From a virus, in the IMG/VR virus record IMGVR_UViG_3300046387_000245, positions 1 to 29,685 of that record: a DNA stretch of 29,685 nucleotides; one strand, 5' to 3'. The notes under the pieces are model-generated. The model had not been told where the DNA came from, did no database searches, and was given only the letters and a program-made list of their open reading frames with translations. Position numbers and translations under genes: made by a program. This document shows, one piece after another, positions 6,049 to 14,999 of the stretch. Numbering within the stretch: position 1 is the stretch's first letter; each line of letters starts with the position of its first letter.

Positions 6049-8665
6049 TTTTCAACTCCTCCAATTCAACGCGCATTTCTTTGATTTGCGTTTGTTGCTC
6101 TTTAATTGCCTCAATTAAAATCGGCACGAGCTTGTCATAGGCCACAGTTTTATAAGGGTCGCCATCAGGGGATGTGTGTGCGCTACCATGAACTGCCTCT
6201 GGAGCCACGGCCTCGACCTCATGTGCCAAAACCCCAAAATCGTAGGTATTTGGTCTGCCTACAATTTCAGGCATGTCCTTCCACTTAAATCGGACACCAT
6301 TAAGTTTTTGCACCTTCTCAAGGCTGTTTGTCAGGGGTGAGACTTCCTCTTTCAGACGCTCATCGGAGTATGCTGTCACATTACCCGCCGCGACCATATC
6401 TCCGGTAGGCATGTGGACATACCATCTCCATGACGTTGCCGACCAACCGCCAACGCCGAGATACGCATCGGCGCGTAGGTGGAAGTTCGTGGCATAATGA
6501 CCAGCGCAATGAAGCGATAAACTTGCAAGGTTGCTATCGCCCGTACCCCCATCATTCTGTAGTTCAAGCGTCCCAAGGCCACTTGTCGAGTGGTCGCCAC
6601 GCGCTCTAAAAGAACCAGCATGATTGCCTTCGGGAGTTATGAACCTGCTTACACCGCTTTGCTGAACTGTGAGCTGGGCTGTAGTAATGTCGTTGGCATC
6701 GCTTCGCAAAAACTGAGTGCTATCCAAGCCGTCAAGCGTAGCCGCGTTGCCACCATCGGCTGACGTAATAAACCCGCTGTCATTTGTTAGGTCTGAAACA
6801 TTGGATGGGATGGTGGGTGTGCCAGTTAACGAACTATAAGCTCCATCAAAAGACGATGTGCCTGCACCAATCGCTGTCCGAACTTCTGCGCCAGTAATTC
6901 CTGTAGCTAACGCTGGTGTACCAGAGTTGTCCTCAATCGCTGGAGCGGCAGGAATTGTAGGTTTGTTTGAAAGGTCGTTATAGTTACCACTAAAGGTGGT
7001 TATCTGATTCCACTGTGTGCCGTTATAGAACTTGAGTACACTGGCAGTTGTATTGAAGAACAAATCGCCAGCATCATTGGATGACGATGGGTCGGACGAA
7101 CCAACACGATAACGGTCAGCAAAGCTGTTAACCCCTGTGACATTACTTGCAACAGTGGATACGTTAGAAGAAATGCCAGCCACTGTATTAATGTTTGTTG
7201 AGTCTCCAGCTACAGAGTTGATGTTTGCACTGTTAGCCGCAACAGCATTGATGTTGGCACTGTTGGTTGCCACTGAGTTGACATTGGCTATAGCCCCAGC
7301 GACTGTTCCGATATCAGTAGCATCCCCTGCCACTGTGGTTACATCAGAGCTTATATTAGCGACTGCTCCAACATTGGTTACGTTGGCGGCTACGGTATTG
7401 ATATTGGTTACCGCGCCAGCAACAGCGGTGATATTAGAAGCGTTGTTTGCCACGTTGGTGATGTTAGTAGAGTTACTAGCCGCGCTTGTTACGTCAGAGC
7501 TAATGCCAGCTACTGTGGACACGTTGGCACTAATGCCGTTGACAGTAGTGATTGCGCCAATGTTACCGCCTACATCCTGAATATCAGAGATGTTAGAAGC
7601 GACAGTGCTTATGTTATTGGTCGGGCTAATCTGTCCAGCGACATTGTTTATGTTGGCGGTGTTACTTCCAACGCTTGATACTGCGCTGGATATCCCTGAC
7701 ACGTTTCCGATTTCTGTAGATATACCAGCGACAGTGCCGATATTGTTTGTCGGTGATATCTGACCAGCAACCGTGTTCACATTTGTAATAGCACCACCAG
7801 TAGAATTCACGTTGTTGATGTTTGTGCCAACTGTGTTGATGTTAGCGACAGCCCCTGCCACCGTGTCGATTTCTGATGTCTGTTCATTCAGGTCGTTGGC
7901 GACAGTTTCAATTTCTGACACTGTTTCTTGTAAGTCAGAAGCCACCGTTTGAACTGCGGCAATATCTGTGGCAACGGCGGCAATGTTCGAGGAAGCGTTT
8001 GCAACCGTGGTGACGTTAGCGGCAATACCTGCGACAGTCGAAATGTCGGCGTTGTTACCTGCAACTGTGTTTATGTTGGCGTTGTTACCCGCCACCGTGT
8101 TGATGTTTGTGGCATTACCTGCAACAGAGTTGACGTTAGCGATTGCACCCGCAACCGTGTTGATGCTCGCAATGTTAGTTCCCGTTGTATCAATGTTTGT
8201 AATGTTAGCGGGAGTAAGGTAGGTGGTCGTTAGCCAGTTCTTCGTTACTGCATCCTGTGCATCTACAGGGTCTGCCAAGTTCACAATACGTCTTGCGGTA
8301 CTGCTTTTTGTAGCATCAAACTGGTTAGCACTATTCAGAGACAAAGCCCTGTCTGCGGTATCCACAGCTTCCTGAGAAATAAAGAACAACTGGTTGGCGT
8401 TCTTATCAAGGTCAGCCTCTGACAAGATAGCCCCGTCACTGAAGTCAACTAGGCGACTTGCCTTGGGTGTATCCCGTTCAATCAGAATAGATGTTTGAGA
8501 TGCAGGAGCAGAGTTGAACGTGAGGGTTTGTCCATTAACGCTGAAAGCTGTTGTCGCCGTTCCGTTGAGGAACGCTTTGACATCTGCCGTAGCAAGGTAG
8601 TTAAACGTAATGGTGTAGGCTGTGGTTGAGCCATCACCTGTGTATTCAATAAATGAGTTTGCCAT
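6032..8665 (-). CDS. Tail fibre protein with T7 gp17 N-terminus and S74 chaperone
   Basis: An 877-residue host-recognition fibre. Residues 1-150 (MANSFIEYTGDGSTTAYTI..., LSEADLDKNANQLFF) match the tail-binding N-terminal domain of T7 gp17. Residues ~155-513 are a long array of ~10-residue repeats of the NINTVAG type. About 515-560 is a DPSSSNDAGDLFFNT...LKFYNGTQW module, followed by Gly/Pro-containing segments. The end is an S74 intramolecular chaperone: YSDERLK with the predicted catalytic Ser near 767, then VLAHEVEAVAPEAV and a C-terminal coiled coil. Members of this family trimerise the fibre and then cut themselves off. AGGT with an AATAATAA spacer precedes the ATG. The gene is much longer than T7 gp17 (553 aa), mainly because of the repeats. 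Confidence 0.92.
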   Translation of the reverse strand: MANSFIEYTGDGSTTAYTITFNYLATADVKAFLNGTATTAFSVNGQTLTFNSAPASQTSILIERDTPKASRLVDFSDGAILSEADLDKNANQLFFISQEAVDTADRALSLNSANQFDATKSSTARRIVNLADPVDAQDAVTKNWLTTTYLTPANITNIDTTGTNIASINTVAGAIANVNSVAGNATNINTVAGNNANINTVAGNNADISTVAGIAANVTTVANASSNIAAVATDIAAVQTVASDLQETVSEIETVANDLNEQTSEIDTVAGAVANINTVGTNINNVNSTGGAITNVNTVAGQISPTNNIGTVAGISTEIGNVSGISSAVSSVGSNTANINNVAGQISPTNNISTVASNISDIQDVGGNIGAITTVNGISANVSTVAGISSDVTSAASNSTNITNVANNASNITAVAGAVTNINTVAANVTNVGAVANISSDVTTVAGDATDIGTVAGAIANVNSVATNSANINAVAANSANINSVAGDSTNINTVAGISSNVSTVASNVTGVNSFADRYRVGSSDPSSSNDAGDLFFNTTASVLKFYNGTQWNQITTFSGNYNDLSNKPTIPAAPAIEDNSGTPALATGITGAEVRTAIGAGTSSFDGAYSSLTGTPTIPSNVSDLTNDSGFITSADGGNAATLDGLDSTQFLRSDANDITTAQLTVQQSGVSRFITPEGNHAGSFRARGDHSTSGLGTLELQNDGGTGDSNLASLSLHCAGHYATNFHLRADAYLGVGGWSATSWRWYVHMPTGDMVAAGNVTAYSDERLKEEVSPLTNSLEKVQKLNGVRFKWKDMPEIVGRPNTYDFGVLAHEVEAVAPEAVHGSAHTSPDGDPYKTVAYDKLVPILIEAIKEQQTQIKEMRVELEELKNGSAK
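7125..8220 (-). repeat. Coding repeat array in the tail fibre shaft
   Basis: About 1.1 kb of degenerate ~30-bp units encoding roughly ten residues each, with the core (N)I/V-N/S/T-T/S-VA-G/A and variable linkers, for example NINTVAGNNA and ISSDVTTVAG. At DNA level the units share gttgatgttggc-like strings on the plus strand. A ten-residue beta-type repeat fits a long fibrous shaft. Similar units could recombine and change shaft length. Confidence 0.85.
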
Positions 8666-8673
8666 TTTTATTA

Positions 8674-11600
8674 TTACCTATTACTAGCTAAAAGGTCAGT
8701 CCCTTTCGTCATTCGTTTATGCGTCATTACCGCATCTCTAAGTTCTGGATATTTTCTCATTAGTTCTTCTCTAGCCGCCTTTTTATATGCGCCCATTATT
8801 CGAGACACAGACCTAAGTTCGACAGTCGGTACTTGCCCATTTGTGCGATACCTTTTGCGCTCTGCTGGTACGCCTTGCCAAATAGGGCTGGCAAAATACT
8901 CTGAGAGAGTTTGCTCAAGGGTCTTGCCATTTATCTGTAGTTGACCCGTAAGACGGGCGTAATCTGAGAACTGCTCACTTGTTAGTTCTTGTTTCGAGAG
9001 CCTCTTTTCAGGGCCACTAAATCCATACCCAATCTCACGCAGTTCTTTCATAACGCTGGTGTTGTGTACTTCTTGGCTTTGGAAACCCAAGGTGTTTGCA
9101 ATCACTGGAGATTCGATAGGCTTACCTGTAACCCAGTTGTACTTCTTTGGAAGACTGTCTTTGAGTATTGGTATTTTCTTTTTCAGTTTATCTGCAAGAC
9201 CAATGGCTTCGACTAAGGCATCATGCCCTTGAGCAACATCTGTTGTTTGTACCAAAGCCGCTGGGATAAAGGATGCCACAAAGTTGCTTGCGGTGTTCCC
9301 TACTCTGCTAAGAGCCTTTTCGTCTTCAGCGGACAATAGCGTTAGCAGGTTTGACACACCCTGAAAGTAAGCCTTGTTCTTAAATGTTTGAGTAATACCC
9401 AAAACTAACGCTGTGGCTACTTCATCCACTTGGTCAAGTGTGTCAGCATCAGCGTCCTCTAAGACTGGGGACATAGCTTCATAAGCAGTGGCGATAGCAC
9501 CAACCATAATGAAGTTAGGGTCAAGGCGATTGTAGCTGTAGTACTTATCGCCAAGTTTGATGCTATATGGTTGCCAGCCAGCGTTACGAAGGAAGCGTCT
9601 AGCTCTAGGGTCTGTTGGGCCTGCACCTGTAATCTTGCCTTCACCAAAAGCAAAGAACATAGAACTCATAACAACAGCACCCATTGACTGTCGGCCTAAT
9701 GCCTCTGCACGGCGTACACCACCTGCTTTTATATCTTCCCTGACACTTTTTGAAAGCATCGCCAGTAGGGGCGTTCTTTGTCCTGCACGTTTCAAAAGGT
9801 TCGTAGGAGTACGAATAAAGGGCAAAACAAGTTGCATCGCTGGGTATCTAACTGCAAGACGCTGGAGGTCACCAAAGAAGTTGTTGCCTAAGTCTTCAGT
9901 AAACGTAATCCGCTGTGAGTACTCAAGAGCTTCCGTATCGACACCACGGCCTGCGCTATCGAAGGATTCATCCATGCGTTTGGCTACATAAGCATCTAAG
10001 TCCTCTACGCCTGTTTCCAATCCTTCACGGGTAGCTTTAGCTTTCATAAATGAGCGATAGTTCATTTGTTTCAAGAACTCATCGGAACTACCTAGCGCAC
10101 GGAGAGACAATCGGGAGCTTTTACCGATAAAGTCCACAAACCGTCCCATAACGCTATCTTGCTCTACGCCCAAGTATTGAGAGCTTATTCGGTGCTGTGT
10201 GTTCTCTGTAGTTGTTCTCAGCGGGTCAAGAATGTTTTTCTCTTCTTTGAACGAAGCTACAGCGTAAGAAAGAGCATCGTTTGTTGCGTGTTTCAATCCA
10301 ACAAGTTGCTCCCGTGCATCTGCACGAACCGCCGCACCGTCTGCCCCTCTGACAAACATCGAACCCATTATTCTTTCTGTAGGAACAAGGAATGTTTCCA
10401 CAACACCACTTAAAGCGTTGGTTACTTGCGTCTTGTAGTTAAACAAAATCATTGAGCGGAAAAACTCACCCAACGGCCCTGCAATACGTTTGTTGCTTGA
10501 AAGACGAGCAAGCTTTGCTACTGAAGCCACATCTTGCGAGTTACGAATGGCTATACGAAGCTTGTCGGGATTTTCCATAGTTGCTCGTGCGGCTCTTCCT
10601 GACATGTCAAATACACCGCCAGTCAACTCGTCATATGACTTAATACCCATTTGTCGTGACTTTAGCGCACGGCCCATTTCTGTGCGGATGCCTGTTGCAC
10701 CTTGGATAAGACGCTCAAGCTTCTCAAACTCCACAAGCAGTGACATACGAGCCGTATCGTCAAATGCTTCATCAGCAACATTGGCTAAGTTAAGAAGGTC
10801 ATCGTACTGCTTCCTAATCATGGCATCTGTAGCCGCTAGGAACGTATAAGAGTCACGAGTGTTGTCCGCGTGTTTTGCAAGTAGCGAAGCAACCTCATCG
10901 GTTGACAGGTCTGCCGTCTGAGCTAACTGTGCCGCCGCACGTTGAGAAAGCTCATCAAAGGTTTCTGTACGCTTCACAGTTTTCTGTGCGTCTTGGGTCA
11001 AGTCCATAACTTGCCGCCCAACGCTCGAATAGAATACATCCATATCTTCGTATAGGGAGATATGTTCAGCCTGTCCTTGTGACCGCCTTGTTTGAAGAAT
11101 GTTGTACATGAAGCTGTCTACACTCTCTTGTAGTTCATCAAACGATTTCTCATCGCCCTCCGCAGTACGCAGGGCTTTCACTACTTCATCAGCTTTCTTC
11201 TTAGTTATCTTGGGGGTTTTGGGTAACGCGGCATCTACAGTTTCAGGACTATCTTTCTTCGGAGTGTCGCTTTTGGTCTTAGCTGTGGGTGTTTCTTGAA
11301 CTTCGGCTTTGGTGGCAATTCCAGCTTCCGAAACGTCTTCGGTGGCCTCTTTGGTAGCATCTTTCGTGCCCTTTCCAGTAGCTCGTTTAACAGTCTCCTC
11401 TGCTTCGGCTTTTGCGGCTGGGCCTGCCTCTTCTAGCTGTTTGCCTGCCTCTTTTAATTCTGCTTCAGCGGCTTCATCAGCTTTCCCTGTATCGCGCCAA
11501 GTTTTCCAACCCTTTGCAGTAGCTTTACCCCCAAGCACTAAAGCCCCAGTTATTGCACCGTTTGCAATTACATCCTCCAAAGCCATTTTCATACGAAGCT

Positions 11601-12117
11601 CAAACATTGAGTCATCGTCTTTGCCTTGTAACCAATCAGTTATAGCATTTTCGGTTGCTGGGTATTGTTGCATAATGTCAGCTAACCGTTTGTCATAAGG
11701 ATTGTGAGCAACTGTTGATGATATGGCAGAGTCAATCGCCCCCTTTGCCACTTTACCTTTGAAGCCTGCTTCCTTTAAGCCTCTAACAATCTTAATAGAG
11801 TTAGTAAGCTTACCTGCACCCGCCAGCCCGACTACAAATTGTGTCATGTCATCAGTAATTTCACCAGCCGCTGTAACAGGGCGGTCAAACTCAGGAAGAA
11901 TGCGTCCGCTGTCTCTTCCTAGAAATCCAAGTCCGAAGTTTAATGTTTCATCAACAGCATCAGCCGCGCCTGCTAATGCTCCTTCGAGCATATCGCCAAC
12001 GTATCCTGTGCCAGAGACTTCATCGGCTAAACTTGTTCTTAGGTTTCCAATGAACTGGCTTGTTTCATCACTACTAAAAAGCTCTTGCAGTTCTTCTTCA
12101 TAGGCATCTTTATTCAT
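8674..12117 (-). CDS. Large internal virion protein (T7 gp16-like by position)
   Basis: A 1147-residue protein between the gp15-like gene and the tail fibre, the place of T7 gp16 (1318 aa), which is ejected to help DNA cross the envelope. The N-terminus is acidic (MNKDAYEEELQELF). Alanine/glycine-rich hydrophobic stretches occur at ~40-65 and ~185-195. About 205-305 is a low-complexity Lys/Glu/Ala/Thr linker. A hydrophobic block, RYPAMQLVLPFIRTPTNLLK, lies near 770-790. I do not see a lytic transglycosylase motif of the type at the N-terminus of T7 gp16, so wall digestion must come from another protein or be cryptic. The start uses AGGTGAATAATAATG. Confidence 0.75.
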   Translation of the reverse strand: MNKDAYEEELQELFSSDETSQFIGNLRTSLADEVSGTGYVGDMLEGALAGAADAVDETLNFGLGFLGRDSGRILPEFDRPVTAAGEITDDMTQFVVGLAGAGKLTNSIKIVRGLKEAGFKGKVAKGAIDSAISSTVAHNPYDKRLADIMQQYPATENAITDWLQGKDDDSMFELRMKMALEDVIANGAITGALVLGGKATAKGWKTWRDTGKADEAAEAELKEAGKQLEEAGPAAKAEAEETVKRATGKGTKDATKEATEDVSEAGIATKAEVQETPTAKTKSDTPKKDSPETVDAALPKTPKITKKKADEVVKALRTAEGDEKSFDELQESVDSFMYNILQTRRSQGQAEHISLYEDMDVFYSSVGRQVMDLTQDAQKTVKRTETFDELSQRAAAQLAQTADLSTDEVASLLAKHADNTRDSYTFLAATDAMIRKQYDDLLNLANVADEAFDDTARMSLLVEFEKLERLIQGATGIRTEMGRALKSRQMGIKSYDELTGGVFDMSGRAARATMENPDKLRIAIRNSQDVASVAKLARLSSNKRIAGPLGEFFRSMILFNYKTQVTNALSGVVETFLVPTERIMGSMFVRGADGAAVRADAREQLVGLKHATNDALSYAVASFKEEKNILDPLRTTTENTQHRISSQYLGVEQDSVMGRFVDFIGKSSRLSLRALGSSDEFLKQMNYRSFMKAKATREGLETGVEDLDAYVAKRMDESFDSAGRGVDTEALEYSQRITFTEDLGNNFFGDLQRLAVRYPAMQLVLPFIRTPTNLLKRAGQRTPLLAMLSKSVREDIKAGGVRRAEALGRQSMGAVVMSSMFFAFGEGKITGAGPTDPRARRFLRNAGWQPYSIKLGDKYYSYNRLDPNFIMVGAIATAYEAMSPVLEDADADTLDQVDEVATALVLGITQTFKNKAYFQGVSNLLTLLSAEDEKALSRVGNTASNFVASFIPAALVQTTDVAQGHDALVEAIGLADKLKKKIPILKDSLPKKYNWVTGKPIESPVIANTLGFQSQEVHNTSVMKELREIGYGFSGPEKRLSKQELTSEQFSDYARLTGQLQINGKTLEQTLSEYFASPIWQGVPAERKRYRTNGQVPTVELRSVSRIMGAYKKAAREELMRKYPELRDAVMTHKRMTKGTDLLASNR

Positions 12118-12119
12118 TA

Positions 12120-13946
12120 TTATTCACCTAACCAATTAGCGATTTCATTATGAACGGAAGTCACGGTTATTGTGGTATCTGGGTTCACGTTTTTTTCTGC
12201 CTCAACAAAAGCAATCATAAGTTTGCCAAGGTCAGTCTCATGAATTTTTTGTTTTCTTTTTCCTGCGTCTTGGGCGTACCTATACAGTGAGTAGATGTCT
12301 TGTCTCTTATATTTAGATGTGTCCTCCCAAAACTTCGGGGTTTCTGTTTTTGTTACAGGCTTGGCTCTGTTGATAATGTCAGCCATCGTACTCTGATGCC
12401 AATCAAAGAACGCCGCTTTACCTTCTGGTGTTGATATATCGTTTTGACCCCGCCAAGCTTGAAACTTCACATTGTATTCATTTGTGAACTTCTCAGATTG
12501 CTGAACAGCGTCTGGGAGGAAGCCCCCTGAAAAAGGATTCTTGTATAGGTCTTTGATTTGGGCGTAAGGAGCAGTTGCCCCTGTATCTGTAAATAAGTTC
12601 TTCAACACAGAACTGTCTTTTGCATCCTTACGAAGCCGCCTTATGTCTGGGGTAGACAGTCGGTCACGAAATTCATCAATCGTTCTGTTAATATCAGCCT
12701 CACTTGCAAGGCCGCTAAAAATCATATCGTCAATCACCGCAAGCGTAGATGGGTCTGTTTTGATATCTATGCTGTCGTAGTCAGAGCCAAATGTTCTAAG
12801 GGAATCATGCTCGACACGGTCAATAATGAACAGTCGCCGCATTGCACTTCCCAGTGTCATTGTGCGACCATCTACCTCTATTAGTGCCTTTGACCGACTA
12901 TTTCTTATTTCCACGCTAATCTCAGAATTAGCTTCAAGAGCGTCTACAATACCTTGTCTGATTGCCCTAGTCTCAAGCTCGTCAGAGGCTTTTTGTTGTT
13001 TTAGAACATCATCATCTGCGGCATCTTCAGCGGCCTCAAACTGCTGACGAAGCCTTTCAATGTTGAGCCGACCTGTTGTGGTTTCGCCGTAAGTTCCAAA
13101 ACGGTTCTTAATATTAGCCATAACGTCAAGAACGGTTTCCCAATCGCTCAAGCCGTTATCAGCCATGTTAGAACCAATGGCTGTTAGCCCGTTTACTGTA
13201 GAGTCAATAATAGTTGATGCTTTACCGCCTGTAGCTATGCGATGCTCAACAAGAGCATTGATGCTTCCAGACAACGTATCGAAGTTGACACCACCCTCAT
13301 CGCTTATAGCCCCATCGAATGCCCTGCTAATGTCTTTTTCATATAACGCTTCACGCTCTTCTGTGACTTTGGCTATCTGTTTTTCGTTATAGTTCTGCCG
13401 CCGTTGGGCAATGACACCGTCAATTCGTCCATAGTAATTATCTATAAGAAGGTCATCGTCAAACGCATCAAGACCATTTTGTAGCGTGTAGTTTCTAACG
13501 TATTCATCGGCAAACTGGTCGTAGTCAAAATTGGGATTTTCACTTTGTTCTGCAAAGGCAATACCAAAGTCAGTTGCCATGCTGTCAGCTTTGTCCTCAA
13601 GATAGGAACGAGCATAACCTTCCATCCAGAACTCAGATTGTCGCGGGTCACCGCTTTCTATTTGTTTTATGTCAGCTTTGCGCTCTTCTTCTGTGGCATT
13701 CCTGTAGCGGGTAATGCCCTCTTTGATTCCCTCTTCACGCTGTTGTTCTCGTTTTTCCTTAAAATACCCACCAATAACTGGTGAAAGCTGAGAAAGTCCT
13801 CTCTCTATTTCCCGCGCACGGGTGCTTTCTGTTACTGCCGCTTGTCTCGTAAAGGTATCTACTGGACTAGCAACAACAGCCGTATCCTGTTCTAACGCTC
13901 GCAAGCGTCCAAGGCTCTGAGAGAGCCTCTGAGGTTTTTTAGCCAT
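12120..13946 (-). CDS. Internal virion protein (T7 gp15-like by position)
   Basis: A 608-residue, soluble, highly charged and mainly helical protein with an N-terminal basic region (MAKKPQRLSQSLGRLRALEQ) and a long Glu/Arg-rich segment at ~60-110 (YFKEKREQQREEGIKEG). No membrane helices. It lies between gp14-like and gp16-like genes, matching T7 gp15, the core protein that forms the periplasmic tunnel and binds DNA during ejection. Sequence similarity is not obvious by eye, so the assignment rests on order, size and composition. Start at 13946 has AGGATAATAAGA before ATG. The boundary palindrome at 13963-13977 lies just upstream. Confidence 0.75.
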   Translation of the reverse strand: MAKKPQRLSQSLGRLRALEQDTAVVASPVDTFTRQAAVTESTRAREIERGLSQLSPVIGGYFKEKREQQREEGIKEGITRYRNATEEERKADIKQIESGDPRQSEFWMEGYARSYLEDKADSMATDFGIAFAEQSENPNFDYDQFADEYVRNYTLQNGLDAFDDDLLIDNYYGRIDGVIAQRRQNYNEKQIAKVTEEREALYEKDISRAFDGAISDEGGVNFDTLSGSINALVEHRIATGGKASTIIDSTVNGLTAIGSNMADNGLSDWETVLDVMANIKNRFGTYGETTTGRLNIERLRQQFEAAEDAADDDVLKQQKASDELETRAIRQGIVDALEANSEISVEIRNSRSKALIEVDGRTMTLGSAMRRLFIIDRVEHDSLRTFGSDYDSIDIKTDPSTLAVIDDMIFSGLASEADINRTIDEFRDRLSTPDIRRLRKDAKDSSVLKNLFTDTGATAPYAQIKDLYKNPFSGGFLPDAVQQSEKFTNEYNVKFQAWRGQNDISTPEGKAAFFDWHQSTMADIINRAKPVTKTETPKFWEDTSKYKRQDIYSLYRYAQDAGKRKQKIHETDLGKLMIAFVEAEKNVNPDTTITVTSVHNEIANWLGE

Positions 13947-13962
13947 TCTTATTATCCTAAAT

Positions 13963-13977
13963 CGTTACAATGTAACG
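13963..13977. repeat. Boundary palindrome CGTTAC-AAT-GTAACG
   Basis: Perfect dyad in the 32-bp gap between the stop of the gp14-like gene (13979) and the start of the gp15-like gene (13946). The minus-strand flanks match the consensus (AACC before, ATT after). It splits the internal virion protein set, so it may set different expression of gp15/gp16/fibre relative to the upstream genes. Confidence 0.9.
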
Positions 13978-13978
13978 G

Positions 13979-14536
13979 TTAATCTTTGCTTGTTTTTGTT
14001 GTCTTCGGTGTTTTACCACCATCAAAAGCACCGAAGTCTGCGGCTGTGCCTGCAATCTGCGCTCCCGTTGTAACGAGAGCCGCCGTTGCGCTTGGTTTGA
14101 CACCGCGACTGACTGAGTTGATACGCGAGTTTGTACGGGACGTTATTCCAGCGCGTTCAAGGTCGAGTTGGTTTTCTCTAGCTTCTAGGTTTCTTGCTAT
14201 TGAGTCTGCATTCCTCAGACCTTGGCGCGTAATCTCGCGCTGAAGCACGTTGGCGTTTTGAACTACGCCACTCTCACTGGCCTGCGCCCGTCCCTTTGCT
14301 CGAAGGGTTTCTAGTCTAGCCTCTCTCTTCTTATCAAATGCCTGACCCCGAACTTGCTCTCTTTGCATCGCAAGTGCGCGAGCTTCACGCATACCTGCCG
14401 CAATAGATTCCTGACGGTTTCTCTTGAATGCCGCTTCCTGCTGTTCAGCATTGAACTTGCCTTCTTGATAAGCGGCATAACCAGCGGCACCTTGGAGGCC
14501 ACCTATAACTGCCATACCTGTTACGGGGTCACACAT
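13979..14536 (-). CDS. Internal virion protein (T7 gp14-like)
   Basis: A 185-residue protein starting MCDPVTGMAVIGGLQGAAGYAAYQEGK, a short Ala/Gly-rich hydrophobic segment followed by a long Arg/Gln/Glu-rich helical region (~30-130) and a Ser/Thr/Ala tail. This Ala/Gly-rich N-terminus plus helical body is typical of gp14-type proteins (T7, 196 aa), which form the outer-membrane part of the ejection channel. AAGGATTAATAATAATG provides a good start. It overlaps the gp13-like gene by 8 bp. Confidence 0.8.
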   Translation of the reverse strand: MCDPVTGMAVIGGLQGAAGYAAYQEGKFNAEQQEAAFKRNRQESIAAGMREARALAMQREQVRGQAFDKKREARLETLRAKGRAQASESGVVQNANVLQREITRQGLRNADSIARNLEARENQLDLERAGITSRTNSRINSVSRGVKPSATAALVTTGAQIAGTAADFGAFDGGKTPKTTKTSKD

Positions 14537-14999
14537 TATTATTAATCCTTACAAATTCGTAGAACGGTTTTTTACCGACACCAAATTCCTCAATTTTGTT
14601 AATGAACATAAATCCCAAAGACTTGAGCCAGCGTATTGCTACGCGATTATCTTCTGACACCCAGTTGTTTAGAATGGGTGTTTCTTCTTGCATACGGTCA
14701 ACCCATTCCTGCGCTTGCGGGATGAACTGCCGTGCAAAACCTTTTTCGTAAATACCATCGGACATCAGAAGCCAAGGGAAACCATTGGTATCTGTAGCCT
14801 TTGCGACACCAAACATACCGATAATGTCCTCTTTGTCGCTGATGATAGTGTTGCACTCGTAAGAAGCCCAATACGAATACGCTAATGATTGGTAACCGTT
14901 AGAGCCGCTGGACGCTTGAACTTCTCTCAAGTCAACCTCGCGTAGTCGTGGGGCAAGGACTTTGCAATCCTCGTAAACTGAAGGTCTATAGTATGCCAT
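14529..14999 (-). CDS. GNAT-like gp13 homologue
   Basis: A 156-residue protein starting at ATG 14999 in a TAATG junction with the tail tube B stop, with AGG 6 nt upstream. An open extension to 15059 would overlap tail tube B and lacks support. The C-terminal EDNRVAIRWLKSLGFMF pattern and the preceding MFGVAKA...PWLLMSDG are typical of GNAT acetyltransferase folds, as in T7 gp13 (138 aa), a protein needed for virion assembly and placed between gp12 and gp14. Whether it acetylates anything is unknown. It may be a structural relic of the fold. Confidence 0.8.
   Translation of the reverse strand: MAYYRPSVYEDCKVLAPRLREVDLREVQASSGSNGYQSLAYSYWASYECNTIISDKEDIIGMFGVAKATDTNGFPWLLMSDGIYEKGFARQFIPQAQEWVDRMQEETPILNNWVSEDNRVAIRWLKSLGFMFINKIEEFGVGKKPFYEFVRINNNV

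Noticed and set aside
7137-8233. Plus-strand frames and CRISPR-like short repeats opposite the tail fibre
   Set aside because: The repeats are degenerate ~30-bp coding units without unique spacers of constant length; the plus frames mirror the repeat codons.
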